DNA of 64,000 bases, from positions 10,749,251 to 10,813,250 of the forward strand of contig NC_061077.1 in assembly GCF_021917145.1 (NCBI RefSeq), given 5' to 3'. How positions within the stretch are numbered: position 1 is the stretch's first letter; each line of letters begins with the position of its first letter. This document shows positions 51,288 through 63,523 of this stretch, piece after piece. The position numbers were made by a program, and so were the translations under genes. Below the pieces are notes generated by a model that was given only the letters and a program-made list of their open reading frames with translations, was not told the DNA's origin and made no database searches. Source of the DNA: Hypomesus transpacificus. Lineage: Eukaryota; Chordata; Actinopteri; Osmeriformes; Osmeridae.

Positions 51288-51428
51288 CTCTACTAGTACT
51301 TTGGACAAACAAATGCTCAGCTACCTGACAGTGGGACGAAAGACTTGTCCAAGAGGCAGAAGTCAAGTGCCCCCACCACCATAACCCCCACCCTCTATTT
51401 GGCTATGCCCCGCCCCCTAGGTAGGTCT

Positions 51429-51461
<33 letters not shown>

Positions 51462-54075
51462 TGTGCACGTGTGTGTGTGTGATGAGGACCGTCTCATCCA
51501 GCCTAGTGTAGACCACGAGGAGCCTGGCTGGCCGGTGACTGACAGCACAGATCTCCTCCTCCTAGGTCTAACCAGGAGAGAGGTAGTGTGGCAGTCTGGT
51601 TGATGTTTAACTAGCCTCCTCAATGGGGAATCAGGGGTTGTTTTTAAAAGATAACACAACTTGGATCTCTCTGTAGCTCTCTCCTTCCAACCCACCCTTT
51701 CTCCTCTCCTCTTCTCTGCCTCCACCCTACTGTCAGCAATGGATCAACAATTTTGTGAGAGCCATTAAATGTGAAACTTATGCCAGATCGCTGTGACAAC
51801 TTTACATCATCGCCTTTAACCAGTTTAAACCAGTAAATCCATGTGATAATACAAATGGAACAACATTTCTCGATAAAGCCCATTGTATGTTGCATGAGTG
51901 CAAATGATCTACATTGTATTTATCCTTCTATTTCAGTATTTAGAGAGAGTGGAGGTGTATCTTACCTGAAAAAGTGTCATAAAGGGGAGTCTGTATTCTG
52001 GATTAAGTTCTATTTTCACGTGTAATGTGTCTCTGTTAAATCTCAGTTAATTCTTGCATAATTAACAAGAAAAATAACTCTGGCTAAGAGTAAACTGTTG
52101 CCTTTATGTAAAAGAGTTCATTGTTCCACAAAATACTGTGCACATGTGACACAGCACCATGATCCAAATGCTTAAAAACTGTTCAGTACTAAGAAGTGTC
52201 TCTTTTAAAAGTCAAATTGAATGATTTTAAGGGACATTGGCTATGTAACGGAGGTGTGTGAGATTATAAATGCCTCACCTTCAGTATTGGTACAGCACGT
52301 TGGTTTGGCTGAACAGTACTGTATTTTGAGGTCTCATAGAGGATTTATCTAACATATTAATCTGAGGATTAATCTGTATAGTCTTAATGATGCCATCGTA
52401 TAAACATATTTTGGGTTTTTCGTCCGCATAAAGCTACTCAAATCTTAAAAAATAAATGTTGCAATATTAGGCAAATAATTGTAAATGGGACACAGCAAAC
52501 ACTACTCCTGTGTTTAAAGAAGGAAAAGTGCCAGTACAAAGCAACAGGTCAACGATCTCAGGTTCACAGAGACCTGGCTGGTGCAGTTAAACCATGCAGG
52601 TTAACTTGATAACCACCCACCTAGAGCATACAGTATACAAGATTCATAAAATAATGTCTTTCAGGCAAACACCATAACATTCCTCCAGTCTGGTGCCCTG
52701 TGTGATGTCAGTTCTTGAGAATGTTGATGAAAACCCTTTAATCCTTTCAGCAGAGACAATGATGTCATCAAGCCTCATCAACAGAGTTGGTGCTCAGTCT
52801 AAAACCCATCATTCAGAACATAATGCTCTTATTTTATGGGGGGAGTTCTTTTGTAAAATTCTGAATGTATTACATTAAACTACAACGTTGACTTCAATGC
52901 TTCAATTAAGAACATCTTTGACTGTTAAAAGAGTTGTTGGCAGAGGTGACAGGGGTCATTACATCATACATACATCACTCAGCTCAGTCTCTCTCAGAAA
53001 ACCCTGAGAAATTGGCATATTTGCTTATGAGGTTGGTTCACTGTCTTGAAACGCTAATGTGGCATCAGAAATCTGTGAGAGGTAATGAATGAGTCACGTA
53101 GAACAAATCTTATCTAACCTGCCATTAAAACACTTTATCGTCACCACCATCTTCATTTACTGTGAACTCCTCCAAGAACAGTCATATACAGGCCTATAAA
53201 GTATAATCTGCAAGGTTAAAGTTTTCTTAATCACAGGCACAGTTACACACTGTTCAACCCTGGTGCAGATAGGGAGAGACACTTTCTCATCATCACCACC
53301 TCACATACATCTCCAGCCTTTTTCAGTGTTGTCCTCATTATCACACAGATAGACATCTCTCCTCACCCCTGGGTGGGCAGTGCAGGGGGGGCTTCATAGA
53401 GCTGCTGGTACAACTTGGAGGTTGTGCAGTTCACTGGGCACATACACCTCACTTAGCTAATACATTCTTTTTAGTCCCACACACCTGCCAGTGCAGACCC
53501 CATGCAACCGTCTGCAGAACACCGGCACACCGCTTTTTCTATAGTGGGATTCTCAAAATGGCATTTTGATGTCTTTAACTTTTATCTCTCTTAAAATCAA
53601 TGACAACAATGAAAATTGTTAAGAGAATCCAAAGATAACGTTATTCCAAGATGCCCTGTCTTGGAATCACACAAGAGGTTTATATGAAGCAGCCATGTTG
53701 GGATGGGAGTCCTGTCTTATAATCAGTCACCCAAACTTCCTGCCTGCCTGCCCCAGGGCTAAAAGTCAAAGGAATACTGAGAACTGATGTAACACTTGTG
53801 TGATTCTCCCAGTTGAAACTTCAAACTCCAGTTTGTGAACAAAGTCCTGTCTATCTTCTAAATAGGAATCTCCGACCACTGACCAAACTCCATTTGTCAC
53901 CACTGCCTATTTGTACCTTCTGCTCAATGAATCCATTGCATTTTACAAGTTAGATCCCAATGGCAAGAGGTAGTTGAAGCTAAAAGAAACACACTGGACA
54001 TATCAGATTTTGGGGGAAAACCATTTCGGCCTTCTTGAAGCTTTAGGATATGGAATACATTGTATAGGAACTTAC
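51288..54075. other. Interval between hnf4a P1 and P2 first exons
   Basis: Contains the presumptive P1 promoter. A C-rich stretch and a 32-base C run lie within 175 bp of the P1 start codon. No other coding exon was recognised. Confidence 0.5.
51430..51461. repeat. 32-base C homopolymer upstream of the hnf4a P1 exon
   Basis: An uninterrupted run of 32 C on the plus strand (G on the hnf4a sense strand), about 143 bp upstream of the P1 start codon. It is followed by a short GT run. Potentially G-quadruplex or i-motif forming; the exact length may not be reliable in an assembly. Confidence 0.9.
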
Positions 54076-54127
54076 TTTGTTCCTCGAGCTCCACTACAGG
54101 TAAAATGTGAGTGTTTATGATGGCCAT
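54076..54127 (-). CDS. hnf4a: hnf4a alternative first coding exon (P2-type)
   Basis: ATG at 54125-54127 opens MAIINTHILPVVELEEQ, followed by a strong donor (CAAA|GTAAGT) at 54076. The exon ends in phase 1, exactly as the P1 exon does, and so joins in frame to exon 2 to give ...[15 protein letters not shown]. The pattern resembles the human P2 exon product (MVSVNAPLGAPVESSY) in length, phase and the M-x3-N ... V-E spacing. In mammals P2 drives the pancreatic/embryonic isoforms that lack AF-1. An HNF1/GATA-like word (GTTGATTATGATAAG, 54136-54150) lies directly upstream; that link is weak. Confidence 0.72.
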
Positions 54128-57100
54128 GTTGGAGTGTTGATTATGATAAGCCTGAAAGAAAGAAGGTGGTAATGTGCTTGCTACAGCACATTTTCAGGCC
54201 AGTACTGCAGTCTGGCTCTGCTTGTCTGTGTTGGATGCAGGTGATATGTGAGTGTAGTGTCATGGCGAAGACCTTGTCAACAGATAACTATCTACAAACC
54301 ACACCGCTTAAGCAAGCCCCTCTGACTGGCTGAGAGGGAATACTGTCTATTATATGGCAACAGAATATTGTTGGGTCTTTTCATGTGTATATTGGTTAAA
54401 ATGGATGTCATCTGTTGCTTTATGGCGGATATGATATTAGCTATATTTCTAATGTTAGATAATGATGTTGTTTTAATACCCCCCCCCCTCTCCCACCCAC
54501 ATCTCTCCTGTACTTTCTCATTGAAGCTCGTTCGGTCAAGTATCGACCATTAGAAATACGAATGGTCTCATTTTTTGATTCTACATGGTTTTTGTTTCAA
54601 ATGATGTGTCTGAAAGAAACTAATTTCATTCATTATGTTTAAATGTCATGAAATAGACTACAGGGGTAAGACCCTCACAGGCCTGTCCTGTGTTCACCGC
54701 ATTGTCAAACTCGCATTGCAAAAAAACCTTTTGGGTCTCCTTAAGATTGTCTATCTTAGCTTGCCTGGAATGATTGTTAATGATTTAAATGTGCTCTATA
54801 AGACGTCTCATTTGAACAACAGTCAAATTGTTATTTCTTATCAAAGAGATGTGCTTTGGAATGTTGCTTTTATACTGTAGGCGAGTTAGAACTGTCTCAT
54901 AGGATCTGTAGATAGAGTTGTCTGACATGAAAAGGGTTCTCATGATTTTCAACTTTTCTGTTTGGTCTCAAGGTAATCATAAACCACCAGGGCCTAATTT
55001 GGTACGGCATCAAACCCCCAGTATTACTGGGCAATAAAGTTGTCAGCAAATAAAGGTGTGCAGAATGGAGGTTAAAGGGGAGATAGCAAGACTTTACCAT
55101 AGAAATAGAGAAAGAGAAATGAAAGACATAAAGAGGTGTAGTTTGCGTGACAGGCTATTCACAGCAATAGACACATCAGCAGATAAAATCAAAGCATGAT
55201 TGATTGCAACTTCTTGGTGCTAGGTTTTAATTTGAGGTTCACACTATAAATGACTGAACATGAAATAGCTGTTTGAATAGTCTTTCAATGTCAGACATTA
55301 AATTCCAAACAGCTGTGGATGTCACAAGAAAAATGCTTTTAACATTGGAAATAACTAAATGTCAGCGACCTCATTTGGAGTATGTTCTGTTCAAAATATT
55401 CGTAAAACATTCTTTCACATCAGTCCGTAGTTTTCACTATGCCTGACCGAAAACCCCAGGTAGCCCCAGTGCACCAAGTAAGTAAACAGTTGCATCAATA
55501 AACATGCAGACCGATGCTCCGCGTGAATCAATCACAGTGCCTGATAAACCCCAGCAATCATTAACTGCTGTTTTGCTGAGGATTCATTTTGACCGCTGGC
55601 CCAGTCACTCATGTCAGCTTCTCATCTAGGGCCACTTATCTGGATGTTTCTCTACTGGCCCGTTCGTCATCACTCAATCTATAGCTTTACCTATAACCTG
55701 AAGATTCATGAGGTCAAGGGATTTAGTCTTATCCACCATCGTCTCAAACCTATCAGATACCAATGCAAGCAGCAAAAAGTCACCAAGTTTTCTAGAAGAC
55801 ACTTTGAGCCTTTGTTGATATCTGCGTGAAATATTTGACCCGTCTAAGGGTTCATTTTAGTAATGAATTTGTTGTGCACTATTGTGTTTTTCATCCCTTC
55901 TCGTTGCCTTTTGTCGCAAGGCTTCAACTCACTGCGTCTCTCTGCCTCTGTAGGCTAGCTGGGTCACTGGAATGACCTCAGCTCTTGAAGCACTAACTGA
56001 TCTGTCAACACTGTGAGGAGCAAAAGGCCAGACGGTCAGATAGTGCTGCACATCGATGGTAATGAACAATACATGCCGAAAAACCCATGCATCAGTGTAC
56101 AGATCGGACAGTTACAAGGTAGTAATGCCTCCTTGTGGTCAAAGTTTGCCATGTTTTAGAATCGTGTTTCTCCACAGTGTTTCACATCTGTGTGGGCTAG
56201 TCCCTGCATCTGATATGTTTCGGACTTGAAACAGAAATGTGGATACACTGATTTAGTTTGTTCTTACATTTATCGGTTGCCCCAAAAAGAAAAGACTATG
56301 GCATGCAGGTCCTTGAGACCTCCGCAACAGAATTCAGTCCTGGAGTCAAAGCTGTTCATTGTATTTACAAAATAAACCCTTATATAAAACACATAAGAGT
56401 GTACATACATAACGGCGCATGACAACACTTTGTTTGTTCTGCTAGCAGCCTAGCTCATTTGCCCCTTCTGACAGCACTACGTTGAGTAAGAATTACAAAC
56501 AGCAGCTTGCTGTGTGAGGTGGAGAAATCCACACAAACACTCACAGACTCACACACAGGTCCACTCAACTCCCCTTGTCTCCCAGACGAGCCCCAGTAGC
56601 TCCCCGTGTGCAGTGGAACAGCCCATGGGACTGTGAGTCCTGTACCTGGGGTGGTGTAGAGCGACGCTCCATCCTCTCCATACATCCTCCTGAGGCCTGG
56701 CTCCCAACCCTGAGCTTAGGCCCATCAGCCTGTGGCTGGACGGACGCTGCCTGCAGCTCTCTCCGACCCAGGAAGACTGAGGGAGAGAGGGAAGGAGCAG
56801 AGAGCTGGGCTGCAGCAAGGGCCGGACTGCCACAGGGCCCAAAGGGAACGTGGTAACAAGGGATAATCCTTTAATGCCTGTCACAATGAGATTTGATTGG
56901 AGACTTGTGCAATGCCCCCATCCATGCAGGCTGCTAATTGTAGCTCTGCCTGCAGGGTTTCCACTACATCCCTCTTCTTCACCTGGCTGCCGTGCTCTGG
57001 GGATCAGATGGGGGCCATTGAACCAGGAGAAGGACTTGTCTGTGTTCCAAGACAGAACTGTGCTTTACTAGAACTAATTTGCGAGACTGATCTCATGAGG

Positions 57101-57466
57101 TTGCCTCTCTCTCTCTCTCTCTCTATCTGTCTGGCCTGGCAGATTGGAAACCATGCAGGCTGAATCCAAATCTGTTTTATTTTAAACAGGATAGGATAGG
57201 CCTAAATGTAACTGACTCTTTAGACCTGCACTGAGGGACAGTTATTCACTGTATGCAAATCGGTTTACTGTACATAGAGAAACTACAGTACATAGAGAAG
57301 GCTGTTAATGACCACTGTTTACCTACTGTCATTGACAGTATGATAGATCAGAAAGAGGTGATGTGAGGAACAGACCTGTTCAGCCTCAGCCTGAGGGACA
57401 TTCAAGGGAAGTAGCAATCTCATCACGTCACAGCAAATCTGGAGTTCCCAAGGGCCCTTCCTGTCT

Positions 57467-57470
<4 letters not shown>

Positions 57471-57498
<28 letters not shown>
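57471..57498. repeat. (AT)14 microsatellite
   Basis: Pure AT dinucleotide run of 28 bp. Confidence 0.9.
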
Positions 57499-57500
<2 letters not shown>

Positions 57501-59041
57501 TATGTGGTATCATTCCAGTAATCCCAGCATACCACAAGCAGTGCTCTCCTAATATTGTCCTTCAGAATAAAGGCGCATAGCTCTACTGCTTTACGCTCAA
57601 ACTGTTGTTTTCTCTGGAATTCAAACCAATTCATGTGAGAAAAGGTGAGGTCTTGGTGTTGACTTTAGCTGTTGTTCATTCTGCTCTGTCGCTGATTGGT
57701 CGTGGTTGACTGCCGGCCAGCCAATTGGCCCCCACCACAAGTCATTCAGCATTTCGGGCAAACAGATCTGTTCGCTGAGGGGCTGTTCAGTTGTGTTTGT
57801 TATGTTTGCTTTCGCCAACTGATTCTGCAAATAATAGAGCTGCAAGAGTTTGTCCAGGTTGTGACCGTTGACCAAGTAAACTTAGACGTCTGTAATTTGG
57901 TTATGGAAAATATAATATTACCAACAAATTAAGTTTCTTGGAAGTTAGTAGGTGTTTTACTGGTGTTTTGTTGGTGTGTTGGCACTGTATAACTAAAACT
58001 AACAATGAAAATGTACAAATTCCCATTTGTAGCTAATTGTGTACAAGAACATAGTGTTAAGATAATTCTGTATAGTATTAGCAATCCGCGCATGATCTAG
58101 AAACTCAACATTCATATATATTTAGTTTCACATACACATTTCTGTATTTTGAAGGGTCAAAACCAAATTGTGTCAGCACAATTCTAGTGGCTTCAGGACT
58201 GCAATGCACATATTTGTCTGCACAAAGAAACGAAGTGTTACCAAAGATCTAGGCCAGAAAGAAGCTTAAACTTGGTCGCTGCCAAATACATTTATTTGCA
58301 ACATGTATGTCCTGGTTTTGAAGATCCTTTAAGCATAAAGTGGTAAACAAATGATTTGACAAAATGCAGCTATTGTACTGACTAATACCCACATAAGGTA
58401 AACATTTGTTGCTGCCTAATTCAGTAACAATGTGAACATGCACAGTACGTTTTACCCCATGTGACACACGTTTTAGTCCTCATAAATGAATGGTGGCACA
58501 GTACAATTATCTTGGTGCTCTGACAGTATGCACTTTGTTAACATCTACTTCAGGATGATGAAAAGATGAAAAGATGTCTCACAGCATCCTCAAACCAGGG
58601 AGAGTTTCCGTTTTGAATAAATAATAAAGCCAGTCTTGCTACAGAACAGGGCAACAGTGTGATCTTGGTAGGACATTGTACATCCCTCTGTGTCTGTACT
58701 CAAAGGGTTTTGCATCTCCCAGTTCTGACATGCAAATCTAATGCGTGAATGAGGACATGACAGCAAACCCCCATTAATGTCCATACAATTTCCAGGCTCA
58801 CGTTGCCACTATGTGGTGTGTTTGCCTGCTGGCCTTCTGAAGACACCTCATGGTGACGTGTGTGTTGTCCTGAAGCACACACTCAAGCACACTGATAATC
58901 ATTATTTTATTATGGAAATATAATATCCTGATCTATTAGCAGCATACAACAGTGTGAGCAGATGCCAGGAAATGTACCACAACACAGCTGTTCACATATG
59001 ATGTATAGTAACCATGACGATAACAGTGGTTCTCTTAAACT

Positions 59042-59101
59042 CACCCTCCTCCTCCTCCGTCTCCTCCTCCTCATCATCATCATCAGCATCATCATCATCT
59101 C
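59042..59101. repeat. CTC/CAT trinucleotide tract
   Basis: Runs of CCT/CTC triplets pass into ATC/CAT triplets (TCATCATCATCATCAGCATC). It gives chance poly-Arg or poly-Met frames on the minus strand. Confidence 0.85.
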
Positions 59102-61067
59102 CTTTACCCAACTGGGGTCAAGGGCTCTGATTCTCCAGCTATCATATCCAAGTATCAATCTTTCCTGCCTCTGGGCAGGTTTACAACAACGTCCATGTCT
59201 GGGACACTCCTCCTACATTATGGCAGTGTGAAAGACCTTGACAACAATGGCGATGATGTTTTTCAACAGGAACTAATTGCCAGTCAGAAATACCTTGCAT
59301 TTAGCAAAGTGACATCCACCTTTTACATAGCGCAAACAGATGGCATGGTCCTCCATTTTCTCTGAGACCGTGAGCCAAATAATGGAAGAGAGTGTGTACT
59401 CACCAGATGTAGGATCCATACTTGTACTGACTTGTGAGTTGACATTAACCATATTGTCCCTTTGTTCTGTAATTCAGACCATGTACTTGATCTTCTGTCC
59501 TCCCTAGTATTCACTAATGCCAGGTGTGAAATATGGAAGTTTGGCAAACCAAGCGTTACTGTGTGGAAGGTGTTGTTGGCGCAAGGTAAGGCCAGTACTC
59601 CTGTTATCTTATTGATTTTCCTAATCTGGGCAAATGTGGGTGGAGAGGTTAAACAGTAACCAGGCTCATATGGACACCCATCTATATGGCCGCTGTAGCT
59701 ATAGCAACAAGATGATAGAAACTCAAATAGGAAAGTTATTTCTATTTTTCACTCCACCTCCAAACTGTTTTTTTTTTATAGTCATCGAGAGGATATTGAA
59801 AGTAAAGGGGGAGGTAAATGGCAGTGGAGTTTATGAAAAGGTTTATTCAAAAGGTTGACAGGTGGGGAGAATGTGACAAAGACACAGGAGTGGAGCATGT
59901 ACACAGGGTGTCACCTCTCTGTGTGTGACGTCTCCATGTTTTGGTTCAGAAAAATATTTTCTTCCTCAGGTTATGCAAGGAAAAATATGAGCAGCACACT
60001 GCCTTTTGGCAACACATTAATATCAGGACCTCCTTGAAATACTTCATATAATTATGTTCTTGAAAACATCCCATCCCATAGCTCACTTTGTCAGTTGTTT
60101 AAGTTTTGAGGAACTGGTGATGTAATGTCACTTGCTGTACAAATGCCAAGTCCTGCTATTAAGTTCAATGTCTGTCTGTTATAGCTGAGGAATGAACTGA
60201 CACTGTAGTCCATTCTCAGCCCAAACAGGATCTCTTTAATGGAAAATACATTGTTCTGATCAAATAATACACAACTAGGTCTACAATACAAACAATTATC
60301 ATCTGTACAATGCCATCATGATGAACCATGAAAGTGCTTACTCTTCCACACATTGGTCTCAGTAAATAGCTCAAGCCAACAACATCCCTAACAGTGCAAA
60401 CAGTCTTTTTTACATAAAATAATAATTATAAAAGAACCATGAACTCTATAATTATTCTCAATATACACCATGATCAGATGAAAAGCTGAAAAAATGTACA
60501 GGATATCAACAAAAAAAGATACATTCTAATGGTTTACAATTTTGTAGCTTAAGTTTTTTTTTTTTCATGGGGAGAATCAGACTGATATTTGTAATGTTAT
60601 CATCATCAAAAAAGAAAAAGATTCATACCACTAGATCCAGTGGTGCATCAACATTCAACAAAGACAACAATAGTGGTACTTGCATAGGCTAATTCTATGG
60701 GGGACAGGGGCAGGGGCCCCCCAACATTTGATCGAACTGTGTGATTATGTGGGCAATATCGATGTGACTGCTCGTACGTCTTCTTTCCAGCTCTGAAAAT
60801 ATCAAATCCCGGCCGGTCCATTTTCCCAAATCCAGTCGACTTGCCTGACACTATACATTAATGAAACCTATTTCTCCTGAAATCCATGTCATGTTTTCCC
60901 TATACCTGTACTCTTGTGCACCGTCAATGAGTGAGTCAGGAGCGTGAAATCAGACAGACTTTAGGCCCATATTTATGGATGGTAAATATCCAGTATTTGG
61001 CTAAAATAATCCCTTAGATAACGACTGGGTGAATTTCACTAGAACTTCGGATTGTAGAATTAGTGCT

Positions 61068-61204
61068 CAGGGCACCCCTGTCCTGCATGATTCAAATGAA
61101 TGGTCATAAGCAGGCTTCTGCAGAGCTGGTTAGCGACCCATCCATTTGAATCAGGTGTGTTGGTGCAGGGAAACATCTAAAACATGCAGGACAGGGGTGC
61201 CCTG
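61068..61204. mobile_element. Foldback (Angel-like) MITE
   Basis: Perfect 22-bp terminal inverted repeats lie at 61068-61089 (CAGGGCACCCCTGTCC...) and 61183-61204 (...GGACAGGGGTGCCCTG). Inside are further complementary words (TTCAAATGAATGG against CCATTTGAATCA). The left arm lacks the counterpart of GTGCAGGGAAACATCTAAAA that the right arm has, so it carries an internal deletion. Sequence of this type is a common non-coding repeat in teleost genomes; the name Angel-like is from memory. Confidence 0.75.
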
Positions 61205-61672
61205 AGGACCAGGGTTGGGAACCACTGAGCTAGCCGACAGCCTACTGAGGACCAGGGTTGGGAACCACTGAGCTAGCCGACAGCCTACTGAGGACCAGGG
61301 TTGGGAACCACTGAGCTAGCCGACAGCCTACTGAGGACCAGGGTTGGGAACCACTGAGCTAGCCGACAGCCTACTGAGGACCAGGGTTGGGAACCACTGA
61401 GCTAGCCGACAGCCTACTGAGGACCAGGGTTGGGAACCACTGAGCTAGCCGACAGCCTACTGAGGACCAGGGTTGGGAACCACTGAGCTAGCCGACAGCC
61501 TACTGAGGACCAGGGTTGGGAACCACTGAGCTAGCCGACAGCCTACTGAGGACCAGGGTTGGGAACCACTGAGCTAGCCGACAGCCTACTGAGGACCAGG
61601 GTTGGGAACCACTGAGCTAGCCGACAGCCTACTGAGGACCAGGGTTGGGAACCACTGAGCTAGCCGACAGCC
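61203..61672. repeat. 43-bp minisatellite, about 11 identical copies
   Basis: The unit starts TGAGGACCAGGGTTGGGAAC and continues CACTGAGCTAGCCGACAGCC plus TAC. Ten complete copies and one lacking its last 3 bases run head to tail, and I saw no mismatches between copies. The first unit overlaps the last two bases of the terminal inverted repeat of the adjacent foldback element. The array ends 284 bp from the r3hdml stop codon, on its 3' side, so it may be transcribed in the 3' UTR. Confidence 0.95.
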
Positions 61673-61956
61673 ACCTATATGTAGACTGGCTCTGACTTTT
61701 CTTTTCTTTTGATTAAAAAAAATGGTGCATGCGCCAACACAGAAAGTCCCACAGCTGTCCCCCTAATGTGTGATTGACTATTTCGCCCTTGATATATTTT
61801 CATGAATTCCCAACATTTAGCATCTTGCACTTTTCTAAAAGTCTTTGAATATTAACGAAAGAGAGAGATGAGATGAATTCAAAGTTCACAAAAAAAAATG
61901 GGAACTTCGGTAATTTTTTCTGTTAAAACATCAGGAGAGTTTCATGTGTTGTACCT

Positions 61957-63523
61957 CTAATGCCTCTTCCTTTTCTTTGGTTTGGAACATTGATTTCTAC
62001 GGCAGGAGCCTCCATAGCTTGACGGACAGGCAGAGCAGGGCTTACCACGCTTGTATGGTGCTTCTCCAACCCAGTTACCTCTGCAAGGGCAATAAAGCAT
62101 GTTCCAAACTGTTTACTCACTGTGTCTATTCATCAGAAAATGTGTTGTGAGTGAGCCTGTGTCGAACACATGGGTATGCCTGTGTACTGTTGAACATGCA
62201 GAACAGGCAAACACAGATAATACAGTTGTATCTGAACTTACTTTATAGAATAGTTGCAAACTAGAAGCACTGCCTGCTTCCAAGTGCTCCCAAACACATA
62301 CATGTTTGAACATTTGTTCAAAGCACATCCCATTCTGTTGGTGCTTGCCCACACCATCTAAAACAGATGAGATTCCCTTGTTATCCAAAACGACTCAAAC
62401 TTTCCATTGGATGCTGTGTAATGTATGGGAGAACAAGTATATGTTTTTACCAGTCCACTAATAAACCACGCTAGTTTGTCAGCGGTATTGACAGGTAAAC
62501 AGTATTCATGTTACAAAGGTAGAAGATTGAAACCCCACCTGTGTGTAGTGAGTACAGACTGACCCACTACATCTGTTAGGGTAGGAGAAGGAGCTTTTCT
62601 CATCATGCCATGACCTCACCAACTCAATGATCGACCGGTACCTGAACAAAATAAGGAAGAGGAGTGTCATATTTTAAGAAGTACTTATCTTTCTCCAAAC
62701 CCCACCAAATCAATATTGGCTTTTTCAGTAGCTATTCATATTTCTGTCCGTTATGAAAGTAACACTTGTTCAGCTGGAAGATCTTCACACCCAGTTCTGA
62801 CTGCATGACAAGGTTGTGTACCTTCCAGAGTTGATTGACAGGTTTTGGCCCATATATTTCATGGCCTGTGTTGGTCCATGATCCCATATGCAGCGTGAAG
62901 CCCAGGAATCTGCTGAATTAGCCAGACGCTCATCCCACACCTACAGAGAGCAGAGGAAGGGACAGGGCAGGTGAGATACACCACAATGGAAAGAGAGAGA
63001 GTGCAGCGGTTCAACACTTATCTCAGATTTCCAATAGGAAACCATACCAGAATACATTTGATCATGATATTCCTTATAATAAAAAATATCCTCTTCTGAA
63101 TATTCATGGGGTCAGATTTTCACACAATTAAGTCTCTCAACAGAAACTTGAGAACTCGTATGGTGTAAACACACATAGTGCAGTAAAGTGGTGGCCTATG
63201 TGTTTCCTTGGTGTGACACTGTATCTATTGTGGGGCCTCACCATGTACTCCATATTGGCAGCTGGGGGAAAGACCTGTGAACGAACACGGTTATGGTAAT
63301 CCAACAAGGCCTTCATTTCCTTAGACGAGATGGCTCGCTTCCGCCTACTGCGAGGCATGTTGATGCCAGGGAGATTCCTGATGTCTGAGTCCGATGCCTC
63401 CCAACCAGCACTGGTCACGTTGAGGAGGGTTGTGGGGCCGGACAACATGGAAGCAGGCGTGCCAAGGTAAGGCATTGTCCACAAGATGGCAGCAAAAAGT
63501 AGCTGAGCGCAAGCAGCACCCAT
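61957..63523 (-). CDS. r3hdml: R3HDML (CAP-domain, PI15-like secreted protein)
   Basis: Putative secreted member of the CAP superfamily (CRISP/antigen 5/PR-1), related to peptidase inhibitors PI15 and PI16; its molecular function is poorly known. Five coding exons give 247 residues (human 253): 63242-63523, 62822-62940, 62539-62641, 62242-62357, 61957-62080. GT-AG borders and phases all agree. It starts with a signal peptide ([20 protein letters not shown]). A basic furin-type propeptide site, RSRRKR, precedes the CAP core [23 protein letters not shown] signatures follow: [27 protein letters not shown] and [18 protein letters not shown] Cys-rich stretch ([14 protein letters not shown]) and a highly basic tail (KPKKRKRH) end it. 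The ATG at 63521 is the first in its exon, which begins at an acceptor at 63572. The position beside hnf4a matches mammals. Confidence 0.93.

Larger units (their letters stand above)
54128..61067. other. Intergenic region between hnf4a and r3hdml
   Basis: No coding exon recognised in about 7 kb. It contains a relatively GC-rich block at about 56450-57070 with long but unsupported frames and an (AT)14 microsatellite at 57471-57498. A trinucleotide tract of CTC and CAT type lies at 59042-59101. Otherwise it appears unique and AT-rich. Confidence 0.4.

Noticed and set aside
56455-57163. Overlapping frames of 76-111 residues on both strands in a GC-rich block
   Set aside because: No domain, signal peptide or splice structure that I can support; both strands are equally open, as expected from base composition.
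61203-61672. CRISPR-like array of regular repeats
   Set aside because: The units are directly adjacent with no unique spacers, and the setting is a vertebrate genome; it is a minisatellite.
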